Part shown: piece after piece, positions 7,659-16,867 of the stretch
Numbering within the stretch: position 1 is the first letter of the stretch
Layout of the letters: each line of letters starts with the position of its first letter
Assembly: GCA_021786265.1 (NCBI GenBank)
Contig: JAJYNP010000114.1
Coordinates: 1 to 36,562, forward strand
Reading direction: 5' to 3'
From: Chloroflexota bacterium
Lineage (GTDB): Bacteria; Chloroflexota; Limnocylindria; Limnocylindrales; CSP1-4
DNA length: 36,562 bases
Notes under the pieces: model-generated
What the model was told of the DNA's origin: nothing
Databases searched by the model: none
Seen by the model: only the letters and a program-made list of their open reading frames with translations
Translations under genes and position numbers: made by a program

Positions 7659-8912
7659 ATGAGCGCGACGGACTCGGATCAGACGACTGCGGGGGGCATG
7701 CCGTCCGAGGTCGACCGGGCCCCGACGCCGAGGCGGCGGGTCGTCATTGTGGCGTCGTGGTATCCGACAAGACTCAGCCCGGTCGGCGGGATCTTCGTAC
7801 AGGACCAGGCGGTTGCGCTTGCCGGCGCCTTTGACGTGGCGATCATCGCCCCGATCGAGTTGTCCTGGCGGTCGCCGCTGCGGGCGATCCGAAGACGAAA
7901 GGTCAGAGGCACCCCGTTGGCGAACGATCCAGCACTGACGATCCGCCCTCTGGTCGTCTTGCTGCCGTGGGCGGGATCCCTCAATGAGCGATCATACGAG
8001 CGTGCGGTTGCGCAATCCCTGCGAACACTGGAGGAGTCGTGGGGAAGGCCTGACCTCCTCAACGCGCATATCGTGCTGCCCGCAGGTCTCGCTGCGGTGA
8101 GGATCAGCCGGCGCACGGGGGTGCCCGCCGTGTTAACCGAGCACTCCGGTCCGTTTCAGATGCACCTCGGGTCCCGTCACTCACTAGCCGTCGTCACCGA
8201 AGCTCTGGACGGGGCATCGAGAGTGATCGCCGTCAGTTCGCGACTGCGCGATGAGATACGCGACGTCCGGGCAGTGCCGGTGGACATCGTGGGAAATGTT
8301 GTCGCCCCCGGGTTCTTCGAACATGACGTGGTCCAGCCGAGCCCACACAAGACGATCCGCGTGCTCTCGGTCGGATACTTCGTGCCCGAGAAGCGCTTCG
8401 ACCTGTTATTGGAGGCTGTGGCACGCGCTCGCGACCGCATGCCACAGCTCGAGGTCGTGCTGGTTGGCGAGGGCAAGCAGCGAGCCTCCCTCAGGCGGCT
8501 CGCTGCCCGACTCGGCGTCTCTGATCTCGTCCGGTTCTCCGGGTTCACCACGCGTGAAGGACTGCGACGCTGGCTGGAGTGGACCGACGCTCTCGTGTCG
8601 TCGAGCGATCACGAGTCGTTCGGGCTCGTGGTTGCGGAGGCGCTCGCAGTTGGCCGACCGGTGATCACGACGGCCTCCGGTGGCCCGCAGTCGTTCGTGA
8701 ACGACCGGGTTGGCATCACTGTTCCACGCGGCGACCCACACGCCCTGGCCGACGCGCTCACGCGAATCCCGGCCTTCCTTGAATCCTTTGATCCGCACGC
8801 AGCCCGGCGTGCCGTCGAGGCCCGGTTCGGACCCGCCGCCTTCGTGGAGAAGATGGGGTCGATCTACGAGGAGGTGATCGCGGCCGCGGCCGGTGGGCGT
8901 TCCCGTGTCTGA
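7659..8912 (+). CDS. GT4 family glycosyltransferase
   Basis: A GT-B glycosyltransferase of 417 aa. The N-terminal domain begins after a short variable leader with RRVVIVASWYPTRLSPVGGIFVQDQAVALA, typical of GT4 enzymes acting on exopolysaccharide or teichuronic-type glycans. The donor domain has VLSVGYFVPEKRFDLLLEAV, VVLVGEGKQRASLRRLA and the EX7E motif in DHESFGLVVAEALAVGRPVI (glutamates near residues 318 and 326). The start is placed at ATG 7659 because of the -10 box just upstream; the frame is open to 7620. It overlaps the flippase gene and is divergent from asnB, so it starts the second operon of the locus. The donor sugar is unknown. Confidence 0.88.
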   Translation: MSATDSDQTTAGGMPSEVDRAPTPRRRVVIVASWYPTRLSPVGGIFVQDQAVALAGAFDVAIIAPIELSWRSPLRAIRRRKVRGTPLANDPALTIRPLVVLLPWAGSLNERSYERAVAQSLRTLEESWGRPDLLNAHIVLPAGLAAVRISRRTGVPAVLTEHSGPFQMHLGSRHSLAVVTEALDGASRVIAVSSRLRDEIRDVRAVPVDIVGNVVAPGFFEHDVVQPSPHKTIRVLSVGYFVPEKRFDLLLEAVARARDRMPQLEVVLVGEGKQRASLRRLAARLGVSDLVRFSGFTTREGLRRWLEWTDALVSSSDHESFGLVVAEALAVGRPVITTASGGPQSFVNDRVGITVPRGDPHALADALTRIPAFLESFDPHAARRAVEARFGPAAFVEKMGSIYEEVIAAAAGGRSRV

Positions 8913-10290
8913 CCTGGACACTGCTGGCCCCGGCGCGATCCCGCCGGGGCCTGATGCACCTGCGCCTGGAATTCCCCGGTCAACCACGACGCGAGCCACG
9001 GCCCACACACTGGCATCCAGCGCGCTCGCGGTGCCCCTGGCATTCGCGACGAGCGTCGTCGTGGCTCGTGAGCTGGGCCCCTCATACAAGGGCACGTATG
9101 ACCTCGCGGTCGCATCAGCCGGCCTGCTGGCGCTGGTTCTGGGGCTTGCGCTTCCGGCCGGCATTACCTTCTCAGTCGCCAGGGGCCTCGCCTCGCCCAG
9201 ACGCGTGGCGGGCATCGTCCTTGTGGCGGCGGTCGTTCAACTCGTTGTCGCGTACGGGCTCCTCAGCTTGGGGCAGGGCACCTCGGTCGGCGCATCGGTG
9301 CTACCGACCGTGCAGTCGCCAGAGATGCAGGCGCTCGTCGCGCTGTTGGCCGCGGGAACCGGCGCGGTGGCGTCGATGAAGGCGATCCTGATGGGTCGCC
9401 AGCTGATCGCGCGGGGTAGCTGGATCGACCTCGGCGGACGGGTTCTCCTGCTGGGGGGCCTCGTTGGCGTCGGACTGGCCCTCGCCGGAACGAGGCCATC
9501 GCCGGAACTGATCGTGGGGATCGCTGCCACTGCGTCCCTCGTCACAGCTGTAGTGCTGGGTCTCGCCGCAGTGCATCGAACGGTCCCGGGCGGTCCCCTC
9601 GGGTTGGCGCAAGGGATCCGCGTTGCCCTGCCGTCGTACGCCGCGAACGTGCTTCAGTTCCTCAACTACAGGCTGGACTTGTTCCTCGTGGCCCTGTTTC
9701 GCACGTCGGCGGAAGTCGGACTCTATGCGCTGGCAGCGACGATCGCTCAGCTGATCTGGTTGATCTCGAACGCCATGGCAGCCGCACTCTTTCCGCGCGT
9801 GGCCGCAAACGACGAGGGCGTCGGCCCGGTCGTGGCACGAACCGCGCGCTTCTCGCGTTTCGCGCTCGCGTCGGCCGCCGTCCAGGCCGTGCTCCTTGGG
9901 ATCGTTGCGGCGCCTCTGCTCCAAGTCGTCTACGGGTCCGCGTTCGAGCCGGCGGCGGTGCCGATCTGGCTGCTCCTGCCGGGTGTCGTCATGTTCGCCC
10001 CTGTCAATGTGCTCGCCGCACATCTTGCGGGACTCGCGCGGACAGAACTGAACCTCGTCGTATCCGCGGCGTCTTTGGTCGTCACGGTCACGCTCGACTT
10101 GGTTCTGATCCCCAAGTGGGGAATGACCGGTGCTGCGCTCGCGACGTCCGTGGCGTACGGGACATCGGCCCTTCTGACCGTCGTCCTCTACTGCCGTGTT
10201 GTGCGGTCACCACCTGCGGACCTGCTCGTGCCAACTCCGGATGACCTCAGGGCTGCGGCTGATCGGATCCGAGCTGTCGTGTGGCGCTGA
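8905..10290 (+). CDS. Wzx-like polysaccharide flippase (MOP superfamily)
   Basis: A multi-spanning membrane protein of about 461 aa. Hydrophobic helices alternate along its whole length (for example LALVLGLALPAGITFSVARG, GIVLVAAVVQLVVAYGLLSL, ASLVVTVTLDLVLIPKWGMTGAALATSVAYG). The final segment with 'LIPxWGMxGAAxATSxAYG' matches the C-terminal domain of polysaccharide biosynthesis (Wzx/RfbX) proteins. It would flip the undecaprenyl-linked repeat unit across the membrane. GTG 8905 is preferred, overlapping the upstream stop by 8 bp with GGTGGG ahead; GTG 8893 is the alternative. It ends tail to tail with the glycosylphosphotransferase gene, with no strong terminator in the 62 bp between. Confidence 0.85.
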   Translation: MSDLDTAGPGAIPPGPDAPAPGIPRSTTTRATAHTLASSALAVPLAFATSVVVARELGPSYKGTYDLAVASAGLLALVLGLALPAGITFSVARGLASPRRVAGIVLVAAVVQLVVAYGLLSLGQGTSVGASVLPTVQSPEMQALVALLAAGTGAVASMKAILMGRQLIARGSWIDLGGRVLLLGGLVGVGLALAGTRPSPELIVGIAATASLVTAVVLGLAAVHRTVPGGPLGLAQGIRVALPSYAANVLQFLNYRLDLFLVALFRTSAEVGLYALAATIAQLIWLISNAMAAALFPRVAANDEGVGPVVARTARFSRFALASAAVQAVLLGIVAAPLLQVVYGSAFEPAAVPIWLLLPGVVMFAPVNVLAAHLAGLARTELNLVVSAASLVVTVTLDLVLIPKWGMTGAALATSVAYGTSALLTVVLYCRVVRSPPADLLVPTPDDLRAAADRIRAVVWR

Positions 10291-10352
10291 CAGGCGGCAG
10301 GTTCGGTGAGATCCGCCTACCCATCCTCGCGAAGTCACGTGGACCTTCTGCG

Positions 10353-11747
10353 TCACCGTCCCTCCAGTGCCGCCGGGATCGTCCGCAGCAGGATCGTGAA
10401 GTCGAGCCAGAGCGACCAGCGGTCGATGTAGCTCAGGTCGAGCATCGTGCGGTTCTCGAACGAGTCGTCCCTGCGGGCGGTCACCTGCCAGAGCCCAGTG
10501 ATCCCGGGTTTCATGGAGAGGCGGCGGCGGTGCCAGACGTCGTACCCCTCGACTTCGCGCGGCGGCGCCGGCCGCGGGCCGACCAGACTCATCTCGCCCT
10601 TGAGGACGTTCCAGAGCTGCGGCAGCTCATCCAGGCTGGTCCGGCGCAGGAATCGGCCGGTCGGCGTCACCCTCGGGTCGTCCGTCAGCTTGAAGGCGCG
10701 CGGATCGGCGTGGTTCACCACGTCACCGTAGCGGTCTTCAGCGTCGGCGACCATCGTCCGGAACTTGACCACCTCGAATGGCCGCCCGTGCAGACCCAGG
10801 CGTGTCTGCCGGAACAGCGCTGGGCCGCCGTCGCTCGCCTGGACCGCAAGGGCGATGGCTGCGAGCGCAGGGCCGAGCAGGACGAGCAGGACGCCGGACA
10901 CGGCGACGTCCACGAAGCGCTTGATCGCGAGCGCGAGCACGCGGTCGGGCCCCGACACGAGCGAGTAGACCGGCGTCCCGTCCAGCTCCTCCACGTGCCC
11001 GATCGCGAAGGGTCGCTCCAGCACGTCCATGGGGACGCGGACGATCTTGCCCTCCTCTTCGCAGAGCTGGGCGATCGCGTCGATCAGGTTCCACTGGGTG
11101 AAGGGCAGGCATACCGCCACCTCGTCGACCACGTCGCGGTGCAGCACCTCCTCCAGCCGGTCGAGCCCGCCCAGGTAGCGCCATCGGGGCGGCGGCGAGA
11201 AGGCGGGGTCGTCGTCGAGGAAGCCCATGACCCGCAGGCCCAGCGTCCGGTGATCCTCGAGCTTCGCCGCGAACGCCTGGCCGCGCGGACCTCCGCCCAG
11301 CACGAGCACGTGCCGCAGGTTACGGCCGCGGCGACGTTGCCACTCGAAGGCCCATCGCAGGGCCGCCCGTGTCGCGAGCGTGACGGAGGCCTGTACCGGG
11401 AACAGGAGGACCAGGAAGAGGCGGCTGACGTCCGGGAGCTTGAACCAGAACAAGACGCTGAGCGACAGCAGCGCCATGGCCGCGGTGGCGCGCGTGATGT
11501 CCGCGGCCTCCGTGAACAGCGACCATCGAGAGCGGGGGCGGTAGAGGCCGTTCAGTGTCAGGAGGGCGACCCAGGTGATCGTGTAGACGATCAGGAACGC
11601 CAGCGGCTCTGGGATCGCCTCGCGCCAGAAGACCGGCCATTCCGGTCCGAACCGGACCGCGGAGAGCACGACGACCACGATCACGGAGACGCCCGCGTCT
11701 GCGAGCATCAGCAACGCGCGGAGTTCCGCCCCGTACCTTCGGATCAT
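10353..11747 (-). CDS. Polyprenyl glycosylphosphotransferase (WcaJ/WbaP type)
   Basis: The predicted priming enzyme of the glycan: it transfers sugar-1-phosphate from a UDP-sugar to undecaprenyl phosphate. At 464 aa it has the full polyisoprenyl-phosphate hexose-1-phosphate transferase layout: N-terminal membrane helices (about 10-130), a CoA-binding/Rossmann-like domain ([15 protein letters not shown], 147-160), then the catalytic bacterial sugar transferase domain from about 275. Motifs seen are [21 protein letters not shown] (KFRTM at 328-332), the catalytic Asp-Glu pair in [15 protein letters not shown] (373 on), SLVGPRP, and [11 protein letters not shown] -10 box lies 9 nt ahead of ATG 11747. 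It is downstream of the O-antigen ligase gene on the same strand, 88 bp away. The sugar (glucose, galactose or an amino sugar) is not determined. Confidence 0.95.
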   Translation of the reverse strand: MIRRYGAELRALLMLADAGVSVIVVVVLSAVRFGPEWPVFWREAIPEPLAFLIVYTITWVALLTLNGLYRPRSRWSLFTEAADITRATAAMALLSLSVLFWFKLPDVSRLFLVLLFPVQASVTLATRAALRWAFEWQRRRGRNLRHVLVLGGGPRGQAFAAKLEDHRTLGLRVMGFLDDDPAFSPPPRWRYLGGLDRLEEVLHRDVVDEVAVCLPFTQWNLIDAIAQLCEEEGKIVRVPMDVLERPFAIGHVEELDGTPVYSLVSGPDRVLALAIKRFVDVAVSGVLLVLLGPALAAIALAVQASDGGPALFRQTRLGLHGRPFEVVKFRTMVADAEDRYGDVVNHADPRAFKLTDDPRVTPTGRFLRRTSLDELPQLWNVLKGEMSLVGPRPAPPREVEGYDVWHRRRLSMKPGITGLWQVTARRDDSFENRTMLDLSYIDRWSLWLDFTILLRTIPAALEGR

Positions 11748-11756
11748 CGCGCCGGC

Positions 11757-11762
11757 AGCCTA
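11757..11762 (-). promoter_or_regulatory. -10 box of the glycosylphosphotransferase gene
   Basis: TAGGCT on the minus strand lies 9 nt before ATG 11747. The same ATAGGCTGC string sits 8 nt before GTG 21533, which supports it as a functional element. No Shine-Dalgarno is present between it and the start. Confidence 0.35.
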
Positions 11763-11835
11763 TCCCCCGTGGTGCGCGCAGGCTATGGTACCGAAGCGCT
11801 ACAAGGCGGCCAGCGCCGGCCGCCGAACACCCTGG

Positions 11836-14226
11836 TTATCGGTAGGCCAGGCGCGGCAGGTCCAGCACCAGCAGGTCGGCCGGGAGCGGACGGCGATAGG
11901 TGTAGAGGCCGTAGACGCTGGCGTTGGCACCCGGAACGACCTGGCACAGCTCACAGCGCGTCCCGATGTGCAGCTCCGCGCCGGCCGGCAGGGTCGCGCT
12001 CCCACCCTGGAGGCCGATGCCGGCCTCGTGAACCGCGAGCGACTGATCGCCCAGGTGTGACGCGGCGCTCTGCGCGAGGGCGACGGTGCTGGTGTCCAGG
12101 GGATGGGCGATCGCCGTCTCGGCCAGCGTGCCGAGCGCGGCTCGATCTCCGAGCCACGCCTGGATGAAGAGCCCGGCGGTCCGCGATGACGCGGGACCCA
12201 GCGACGCGGCGATCCGCTCCGCGTCGGCCACGTTCCCCGCGAACAGCGCAAGCTGGTAGCCGGTTGATGGGCCGCTCGTGGCGATCGCGCTGGTCAGCCC
12301 CGCCTGCCACGCCGAACGGAGGGCGGGCGTAGACGACCAGTACGGGTCCCCCGCGAGCTCCGGCGCGACAACGAGGGCGTCCGCAACGGCCTGCGCCGCG
12401 GCGCCCGGTTCCCCGAGCTCCGCGTACATGCCGGCCGCCGGCACCGCCACCGTCGACTGCTGGTAGCCAAGCCGCATCGCCTGGTCCAGGGACGCGCGTG
12501 CCGCGGTGGTGTGGTCAAGCTGAAGGTCGATGGCGGCGAGGTCCAGCCAGGCCTCCGGGAAGCCGTCGGCCGTCGCGACGCGAGTGAATGCGTCGCGGGC
12601 CTCGGTCAGCTGGCCGGTGGCTGCGGCGGCAAGGCCGTATATGTACTGGTTGGGGGGCATCAAGGGGTCGGACGTGACGGCCCGCCGGGCGAGCTGCAGG
12701 GCGCGGCTCCAGTCGCCGCTGTTCGCCGCGTCCACCGCGCGGCTCTGCACCAGCGCCACCGACTCGCTCCACGACGAGAAGGCCAGCGCGCCGACGACCG
12801 CGACCGGGAGAGCGACGAGGGCCAGTCTGACGGCCACGGGACGGACGCGATCCGCCGATACGCGGGCGCGTGCAGGCAGGTGCACGGGGAGTGGCTCGCT
12901 CGTCGCGTCGAGGTACCCAACCGTCAGGGCCAGCGCGAAGAAGACTGCGGGCTGGTTGGCGTAGAAGTCGACCAGCTGGTGGCCAGCGAGGTACGTGACG
13001 GCGAACAGTGCGGCCCACCCGTAGCGGCGGCGAGCCGGGTCGGCGCCGCCGAGCGCGCGGAGCACGAGCCATCCGAGGCACGCCACCACCACGGCTCCGG
13101 CGAGAATGCCTGCGAGCCCGAACTCCGCCAGCGTCTGCAGGTAGATGTCGTGCGCGTGGGGGATATACAGGTCGACGCCGGAGCTGTCCGTGAAGTCGAC
13201 CCGCCGGGGCGCCCACGTGCCGGGGCCGGAGCCCAGGATGGGGGCAGACAGGAAGATGCGGATCGCGGCAAGGTAGAAGCTCAGGCGGGGCAGAGCGTCC
13301 GTGTCCGTGAGACGGGTGATGAGTGCCGGCAGCAGCGCGACAGCCGCGACCACCATGGCCATGACCGCCACTACCCCGCCGTAGCGGACAGCGCGCTGCG
13401 CAAGGGCCCGGCGGACCGTGTGTCGCGTCTCGGGCAGCAGAACGACCGCCGTGCCGAGCGCCCCCAGGCCGATTCCGGAGCCCAGCCACGCGCCCCGGGA
13501 ACCCGTGAGGAACACCACCACGGCCGTCAGCGCCAGCAACGCGACGTCGAGCAGGCGTCGCCGCAGTGTGGCAGTGCCGACGTACGCGACCGCGGCCGCG
13601 CCCAGCAGCAGCATTATCGTCGCGACCGCGCTCGGGTTGCCCAGCGCCAGGCTCTCCGACGCGGGGCGGAGCGGGGGCGTGGTGATCCTGCCCACCACCG
13701 ACCACCATGAGATCCAATGCCCGAGGACCAGCACGATATACAGGACGCCGATGCTCGCGCACAGGATCACGGCCAGGGCGCCAAGGCGCAACCGGAAGAA
13801 CGGATCGGCCAGGAGACGGACGAGGAGCAGGTACAGCGCGGTGCACAGGACCGCGTAGGCCATGTACTCGAGGCTGAGGCGGGGGTTCCAGGAGGTCGCG
13901 GTCGAGATCGCGAACGCGGCGAGCGCGGCGACAAACGCGGGCCAGAGCACGGTGCGGGGCCGGTACGCTGGGAGTCTCAGCGCGACCGCCAGCCACACCG
14001 TCAGGGCGATCGCGATCAGCGTCAGACTGATGATCCGGAACTGGATCAGCGTGACTCCCGGCGTGGCGCCGCCACCGCCGATCGTGAGGTACACGACGCC
14101 GACGAGGATCCCCAACCACGCGACAAGCCTGGCCCTGCTGCTGCTGCTGCTGCGCGCGTGCGCCGGGCCGGCCTGGGCGCCTCCCGTGCCAGCCGCCGTG
14201 ACCCGCGGGTCGGTGCCGGTGGTCAT
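11836..14226 (-). CDS. O-antigen ligase/polymerase (Wzy_C) with TPR-like tail
   Basis: A 796-aa membrane protein. Residues about 30-480 form a polytopic region; the long periplasmic loop carries the Wzy_C signature ILGSGPGTWAPRR and, further on, PHAHDIYLQTLAEFGLAG, where the conserved Arg and His of O-antigen ligases and polymerases are expected. The C-terminal ~300 residues are soluble and helical with TPR-like periodicity (ALQLARRAVTSDPLMPPNQYIYGLAAAATGQLTEARDAF, EAWLDLAAIDLQLDHTTAARASLDQAM), probably outside the membrane. It would polymerise or ligate the flipped repeat units. ATG 14226 is supported by AGGAGGGG closely upstream. It is divergent from the 14302 gene. Ligase versus polymerase cannot be decided by sequence. 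Confidence 0.88.
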   Translation of the reverse strand: MTTGTDPRVTAAGTGGAQAGPAHARSSSSSRARLVAWLGILVGVVYLTIGGGGATPGVTLIQFRIISLTLIAIALTVWLAVALRLPAYRPRTVLWPAFVAALAAFAISTATSWNPRLSLEYMAYAVLCTALYLLLVRLLADPFFRLRLGALAVILCASIGVLYIVLVLGHWISWWSVVGRITTPPLRPASESLALGNPSAVATIMLLLGAAAVAYVGTATLRRRLLDVALLALTAVVVFLTGSRGAWLGSGIGLGALGTAVVLLPETRHTVRRALAQRAVRYGGVVAVMAMVVAAVALLPALITRLTDTDALPRLSFYLAAIRIFLSAPILGSGPGTWAPRRVDFTDSSGVDLYIPHAHDIYLQTLAEFGLAGILAGAVVVACLGWLVLRALGGADPARRRYGWAALFAVTYLAGHQLVDFYANQPAVFFALALTVGYLDATSEPLPVHLPARARVSADRVRPVAVRLALVALPVAVVGALAFSSWSESVALVQSRAVDAANSGDWSRALQLARRAVTSDPLMPPNQYIYGLAAAATGQLTEARDAFTRVATADGFPEAWLDLAAIDLQLDHTTAARASLDQAMRLGYQQSTVAVPAAGMYAELGEPGAAAQAVADALVVAPELAGDPYWSSTPALRSAWQAGLTSAIATSGPSTGYQLALFAGNVADAERIAASLGPASSRTAGLFIQAWLGDRAALGTLAETAIAHPLDTSTVALAQSAASHLGDQSLAVHEAGIGLQGGSATLPAGAELHIGTRCELCQVVPGANASVYGLYTYRRPLPADLLVLDLPRLAYR

Positions 14227-14289
14227 TGCCCCTCCTGTTCCGGATCCACCGGGCGAGCCATGCGGCCACGCACCGCCACCACCGTAGAG

Positions 14290-14295
14290 TAGCGT
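14290..14295 (+). promoter_or_regulatory. -10 box of the 14302 gene
   Basis: TAGCGT ends 6 nt before GTG 14302, with an overlapping TAGAGT at 14285-14290. The same TAGCGT box sits 7 nt before ATG 28871. No Shine-Dalgarno is seen, so a leaderless start is likely. Confidence 0.3.
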
Positions 14296-14301
14296 TCACT
14301 G

Positions 14302-16761
14302 GTGACCGGGCGTCGGTCGCCGCGCCTCCAGTCCCGTGGGGTGTTCGATGACGCGAGGCCCGTGGCCAACACTGTGACTCCGGGTGCACGCAGCGCAGCC
14401 GACCCGCGGCACGCCCGCTGGCCGATCGTCGCCGTCTTCGTCCTGTCCGGTGCGGCGGGTCTGGTCTACGAGGTCGTCTGGGCCCGCCAGCTGGTCCTGG
14501 TGTTCGGCAACACGACCCAGGCGGTCTCGGTCATCCTCACCGGCTACTTCGGCGGCATGGCGGTCGGCAGCTACCTCGGCGGACGGCTCGCCGATCGCCT
14601 TCGCTCGCCGTTGCTGCTCTACGGGCTGCTCGAGATCCTGGTCGCGGTGGTCGCCCTCGTCACCCCGGCCACATTTCTCCTGGTCCACGACGTGTATCGG
14701 GGCGCGTACGGGACGCTCCAGTCGACCCCGGCAGCCCTGACGCTCATCCGGTTCCTGCTGTGCGTGGCGGCGCTTGGGCCCGCCACGCTCCTGATGGGCG
14801 CGACGCTCCCGACCCTGACGCGCTACCTCACGCGGTATTCGGGTCAGCTCAATGCGGCGTTCGGCCGCCTCTACGCCGCCAACACCTTCGGTGCGGTGGC
14901 CGGGAGCGCGGTCTCCGGGCTGGTCCTGATCGAGATCCTCGGTCTCGACGGCGCCGTCCGGGCGGGAGCCGCGTGCTCTGCCGCGGCCGGTCTCATCGCC
15001 CTTGGCCTGCAGTGGCGGTGGGGTTCGCATTCGCTGGGGGTGGGGCCACGGCCACCGCTGGCGACGGACCGATCGGGTCCCGATAGCGCAGCCCGCGACG
15101 CACCCGCTCGGGAAGCCTCGGCCCGCGTCGACGGGACCACCGCCCGGCCCAAGCTCGCGCTCGCGGTTGCCTTCGTGTCGGGTCTGACGTCGCTCGGGTA
15201 CCAGACGCTCTGGACGCGGCTGCTCGCCTCCGGGACAGGTGATCTGACGTACGTCTTCACGGTCATCCTGACGATCTTCCTGGTCGGTCTGGCCCTTGGG
15301 GCCGCGCTGTATAACGACCTGCGCCGGCGCGTTCGAGACCTGGTCAAGCTCCTCGCCGTGTTGCAGGCGCTCGTCGCTCTGCTGGCGGTGGCCGGCCTCC
15401 TGACCGTGATCGCCCACCCGGCCGCCACGACCGACATGCTCGCGTTGATCGGGGACCTGGGCGTCTCCGCGCTCCTCGTGGTCCTGCCGGCCACGGTCGT
15501 GATGGGCTTCACGCTCCCGCTCACGACCGGGCTGCTGGGCGATCGCGAACGCCACGTGGGTGCCGACACGGGGCGCCTGCTGGCCACGAATACGCTGGGC
15601 GCGATCGTAGGCACCTTCGGCGTCCCGTTCGTTCTTATCCCCCTTCTGGGGTCGCCGCAATCGATCGCGGTCATCGCCCTGGTCAACGCCGGGTTCGCGC
15701 TCGCGCTCGGGTGGTATGCCAGCGCACGGCAGCGCAGAGCGCGCGCGGGCCTCTCCGCCGTGAGCCTCGTGGCGTGCGTGCTCGCTGCGGCCACGCTGGT
15801 CCGTGGCGGGTTGGTCGACCCGACAGTCGTCCGGGTCCAGTCGAGCGGCGGGCAGATCTGGGCGAGTACGGAAGACGAGATCGCGTCCGTGCAGGCCGGC
15901 ACGCTCGGTGGGCTGCCGCAGCTCTGGGTCGCGGGCACCTCGATGACCGCGCTGACCGTGGATGCCCGGCTGATGCCCCTGCTGCCCCTGATGCTTCGGC
16001 CGAACGCACGCACGGCGCTGACGGTCGCGTTCGGCATGGGGTCGGCCTTCCGGGAGGCGCTGCGCGCCGGGCTGCGCACGGACGCAGTGGAGCTCGTGCC
16101 GTCGGTTCCGAAGATGTTCCACTACTTCTACCCGGACGCGCGCCAGCTCCTCGCGGATCCCCAGGGCCGCGTGATCGTGGACGACGGCCGCAACTACGTC
16201 GAGCTCACCGACCGCTCTTACGACATCATCGTGGTGGACCCGCCGCCGCCGGCGCAGTCGTCTGGCGCATCGGTCATCTCCTCGCTCGAGTTCTACCAGG
16301 CCGCCAGCCTCCGGCTGACCCCCGGCGGCGTCATGATGCAGTGGGTGCCGTACGGCCAGACCCTGGACGACTTCCGCGCCCATATCCGCACGTTCCGGGC
16401 GGTGTTCCCGCACGTGATCGTCGCGGTGGGGCCGGGCAAGAATGGCTTCTACATGCTGGGGTCGAGCCTGCCCATGGCGTTCCGGGCCGCGAGCGTCCTG
16501 GGCGTCCTGCAGCGCCCGGGGATCCTCGCGGACCTGTCGTCCGCATTCGACTCGCCCACGAAGACTCTGGCGGGATGGGCAAGGCTGGTTCCACGGCTCG
16601 TCGCGCTGTCCGGGGCGGAGGTCTCATCGTTCGCCGGGCCCGGACCGCTCGTCACCGATGATCATCCGCTGCCCGAGTACTTCCTCCTGCGGCTTCTCTT
16701 CGGGCCGCCCTCTCCGGTCATGCTGCCGTTTCCGGACGTTCCGGGTTCTCCTCCACCGTAA
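14302..16761 (+). CDS. Membrane-fused spermidine-synthase-like protein
   Basis: An 819-aa protein. It starts with an MFS-like set of helices (VFVLSGAAGLVYEVVWARQLVLVFGNT, then AVSVILTGYFGGMAVGSYLGGRLADRL), the signature of membrane-embedded spermidine synthase homologues, with a second helix block from about 290 (ALAVAFVSGLTSLGYQTLWTRLL). The C-terminal part is a Rossmann methyltransferase-like SpeE domain: LTVAFGMGSAFREAL, VIVDDGRNYVELTDRSYDIIVVDPPPP, SLEFYQAASLRLTPGGVMMQW. The canonical GGGDG nucleotide loop is replaced by FGMGS, so polyamine synthesis is not assured. Such fusions are often found in glycan or secretion loci and their substrate is generally unknown. It starts at GTG 14302, divergent from the ligase and about 105 bp ahead of the GT2 gene. 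Confidence 0.85.
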   Translation: MTGRRSPRLQSRGVFDDARPVANTVTPGARSAADPRHARWPIVAVFVLSGAAGLVYEVVWARQLVLVFGNTTQAVSVILTGYFGGMAVGSYLGGRLADRLRSPLLLYGLLEILVAVVALVTPATFLLVHDVYRGAYGTLQSTPAALTLIRFLLCVAALGPATLLMGATLPTLTRYLTRYSGQLNAAFGRLYAANTFGAVAGSAVSGLVLIEILGLDGAVRAGAACSAAAGLIALGLQWRWGSHSLGVGPRPPLATDRSGPDSAARDAPAREASARVDGTTARPKLALAVAFVSGLTSLGYQTLWTRLLASGTGDLTYVFTVILTIFLVGLALGAALYNDLRRRVRDLVKLLAVLQALVALLAVAGLLTVIAHPAATTDMLALIGDLGVSALLVVLPATVVMGFTLPLTTGLLGDRERHVGADTGRLLATNTLGAIVGTFGVPFVLIPLLGSPQSIAVIALVNAGFALALGWYASARQRRARAGLSAVSLVACVLAAATLVRGGLVDPTVVRVQSSGGQIWASTEDEIASVQAGTLGGLPQLWVAGTSMTALTVDARLMPLLPLMLRPNARTALTVAFGMGSAFREALRAGLRTDAVELVPSVPKMFHYFYPDARQLLADPQGRVIVDDGRNYVELTDRSYDIIVVDPPPPAQSSGASVISSLEFYQAASLRLTPGGVMMQWVPYGQTLDDFRAHIRTFRAVFPHVIVAVGPGKNGFYMLGSSLPMAFRAASVLGVLQRPGILADLSSAFDSPTKTLAGWARLVPRLVALSGAEVSSFAGPGPLVTDDHPLPEYFLLRLLFGPPSPVMLPFPDVPGSPPP

Positions 16762-16867
16762 CCGGCGGCAGCTACGATGCGAGCAGGACATCTCGGCATG
16801 GGTGGTCGCGACGACCGGTACCTTCGGCGTGTTGCGCGGGTGCACCTCGGTCCGGCATGGTGGTGGC

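Noticed and set aside
10291..10352. GGCGG...CCGCC between convergent genes as a terminator
   Set aside because: The stem is only 5 bp with a 15-bp loop and no following T-tract.
10281..12167. A 628-codon plus-strand open frame
   Set aside because: It lies opposite the glycosylphosphotransferase gene and the ligase end, with biased Asp/Arg/Gly/Gln composition typical of an antisense shadow.
12515..14389. A 624-codon minus-strand open frame
   Set aside because: It is another phase of the ligase gene and runs past its start; it has no hydrophobic pattern or motif.
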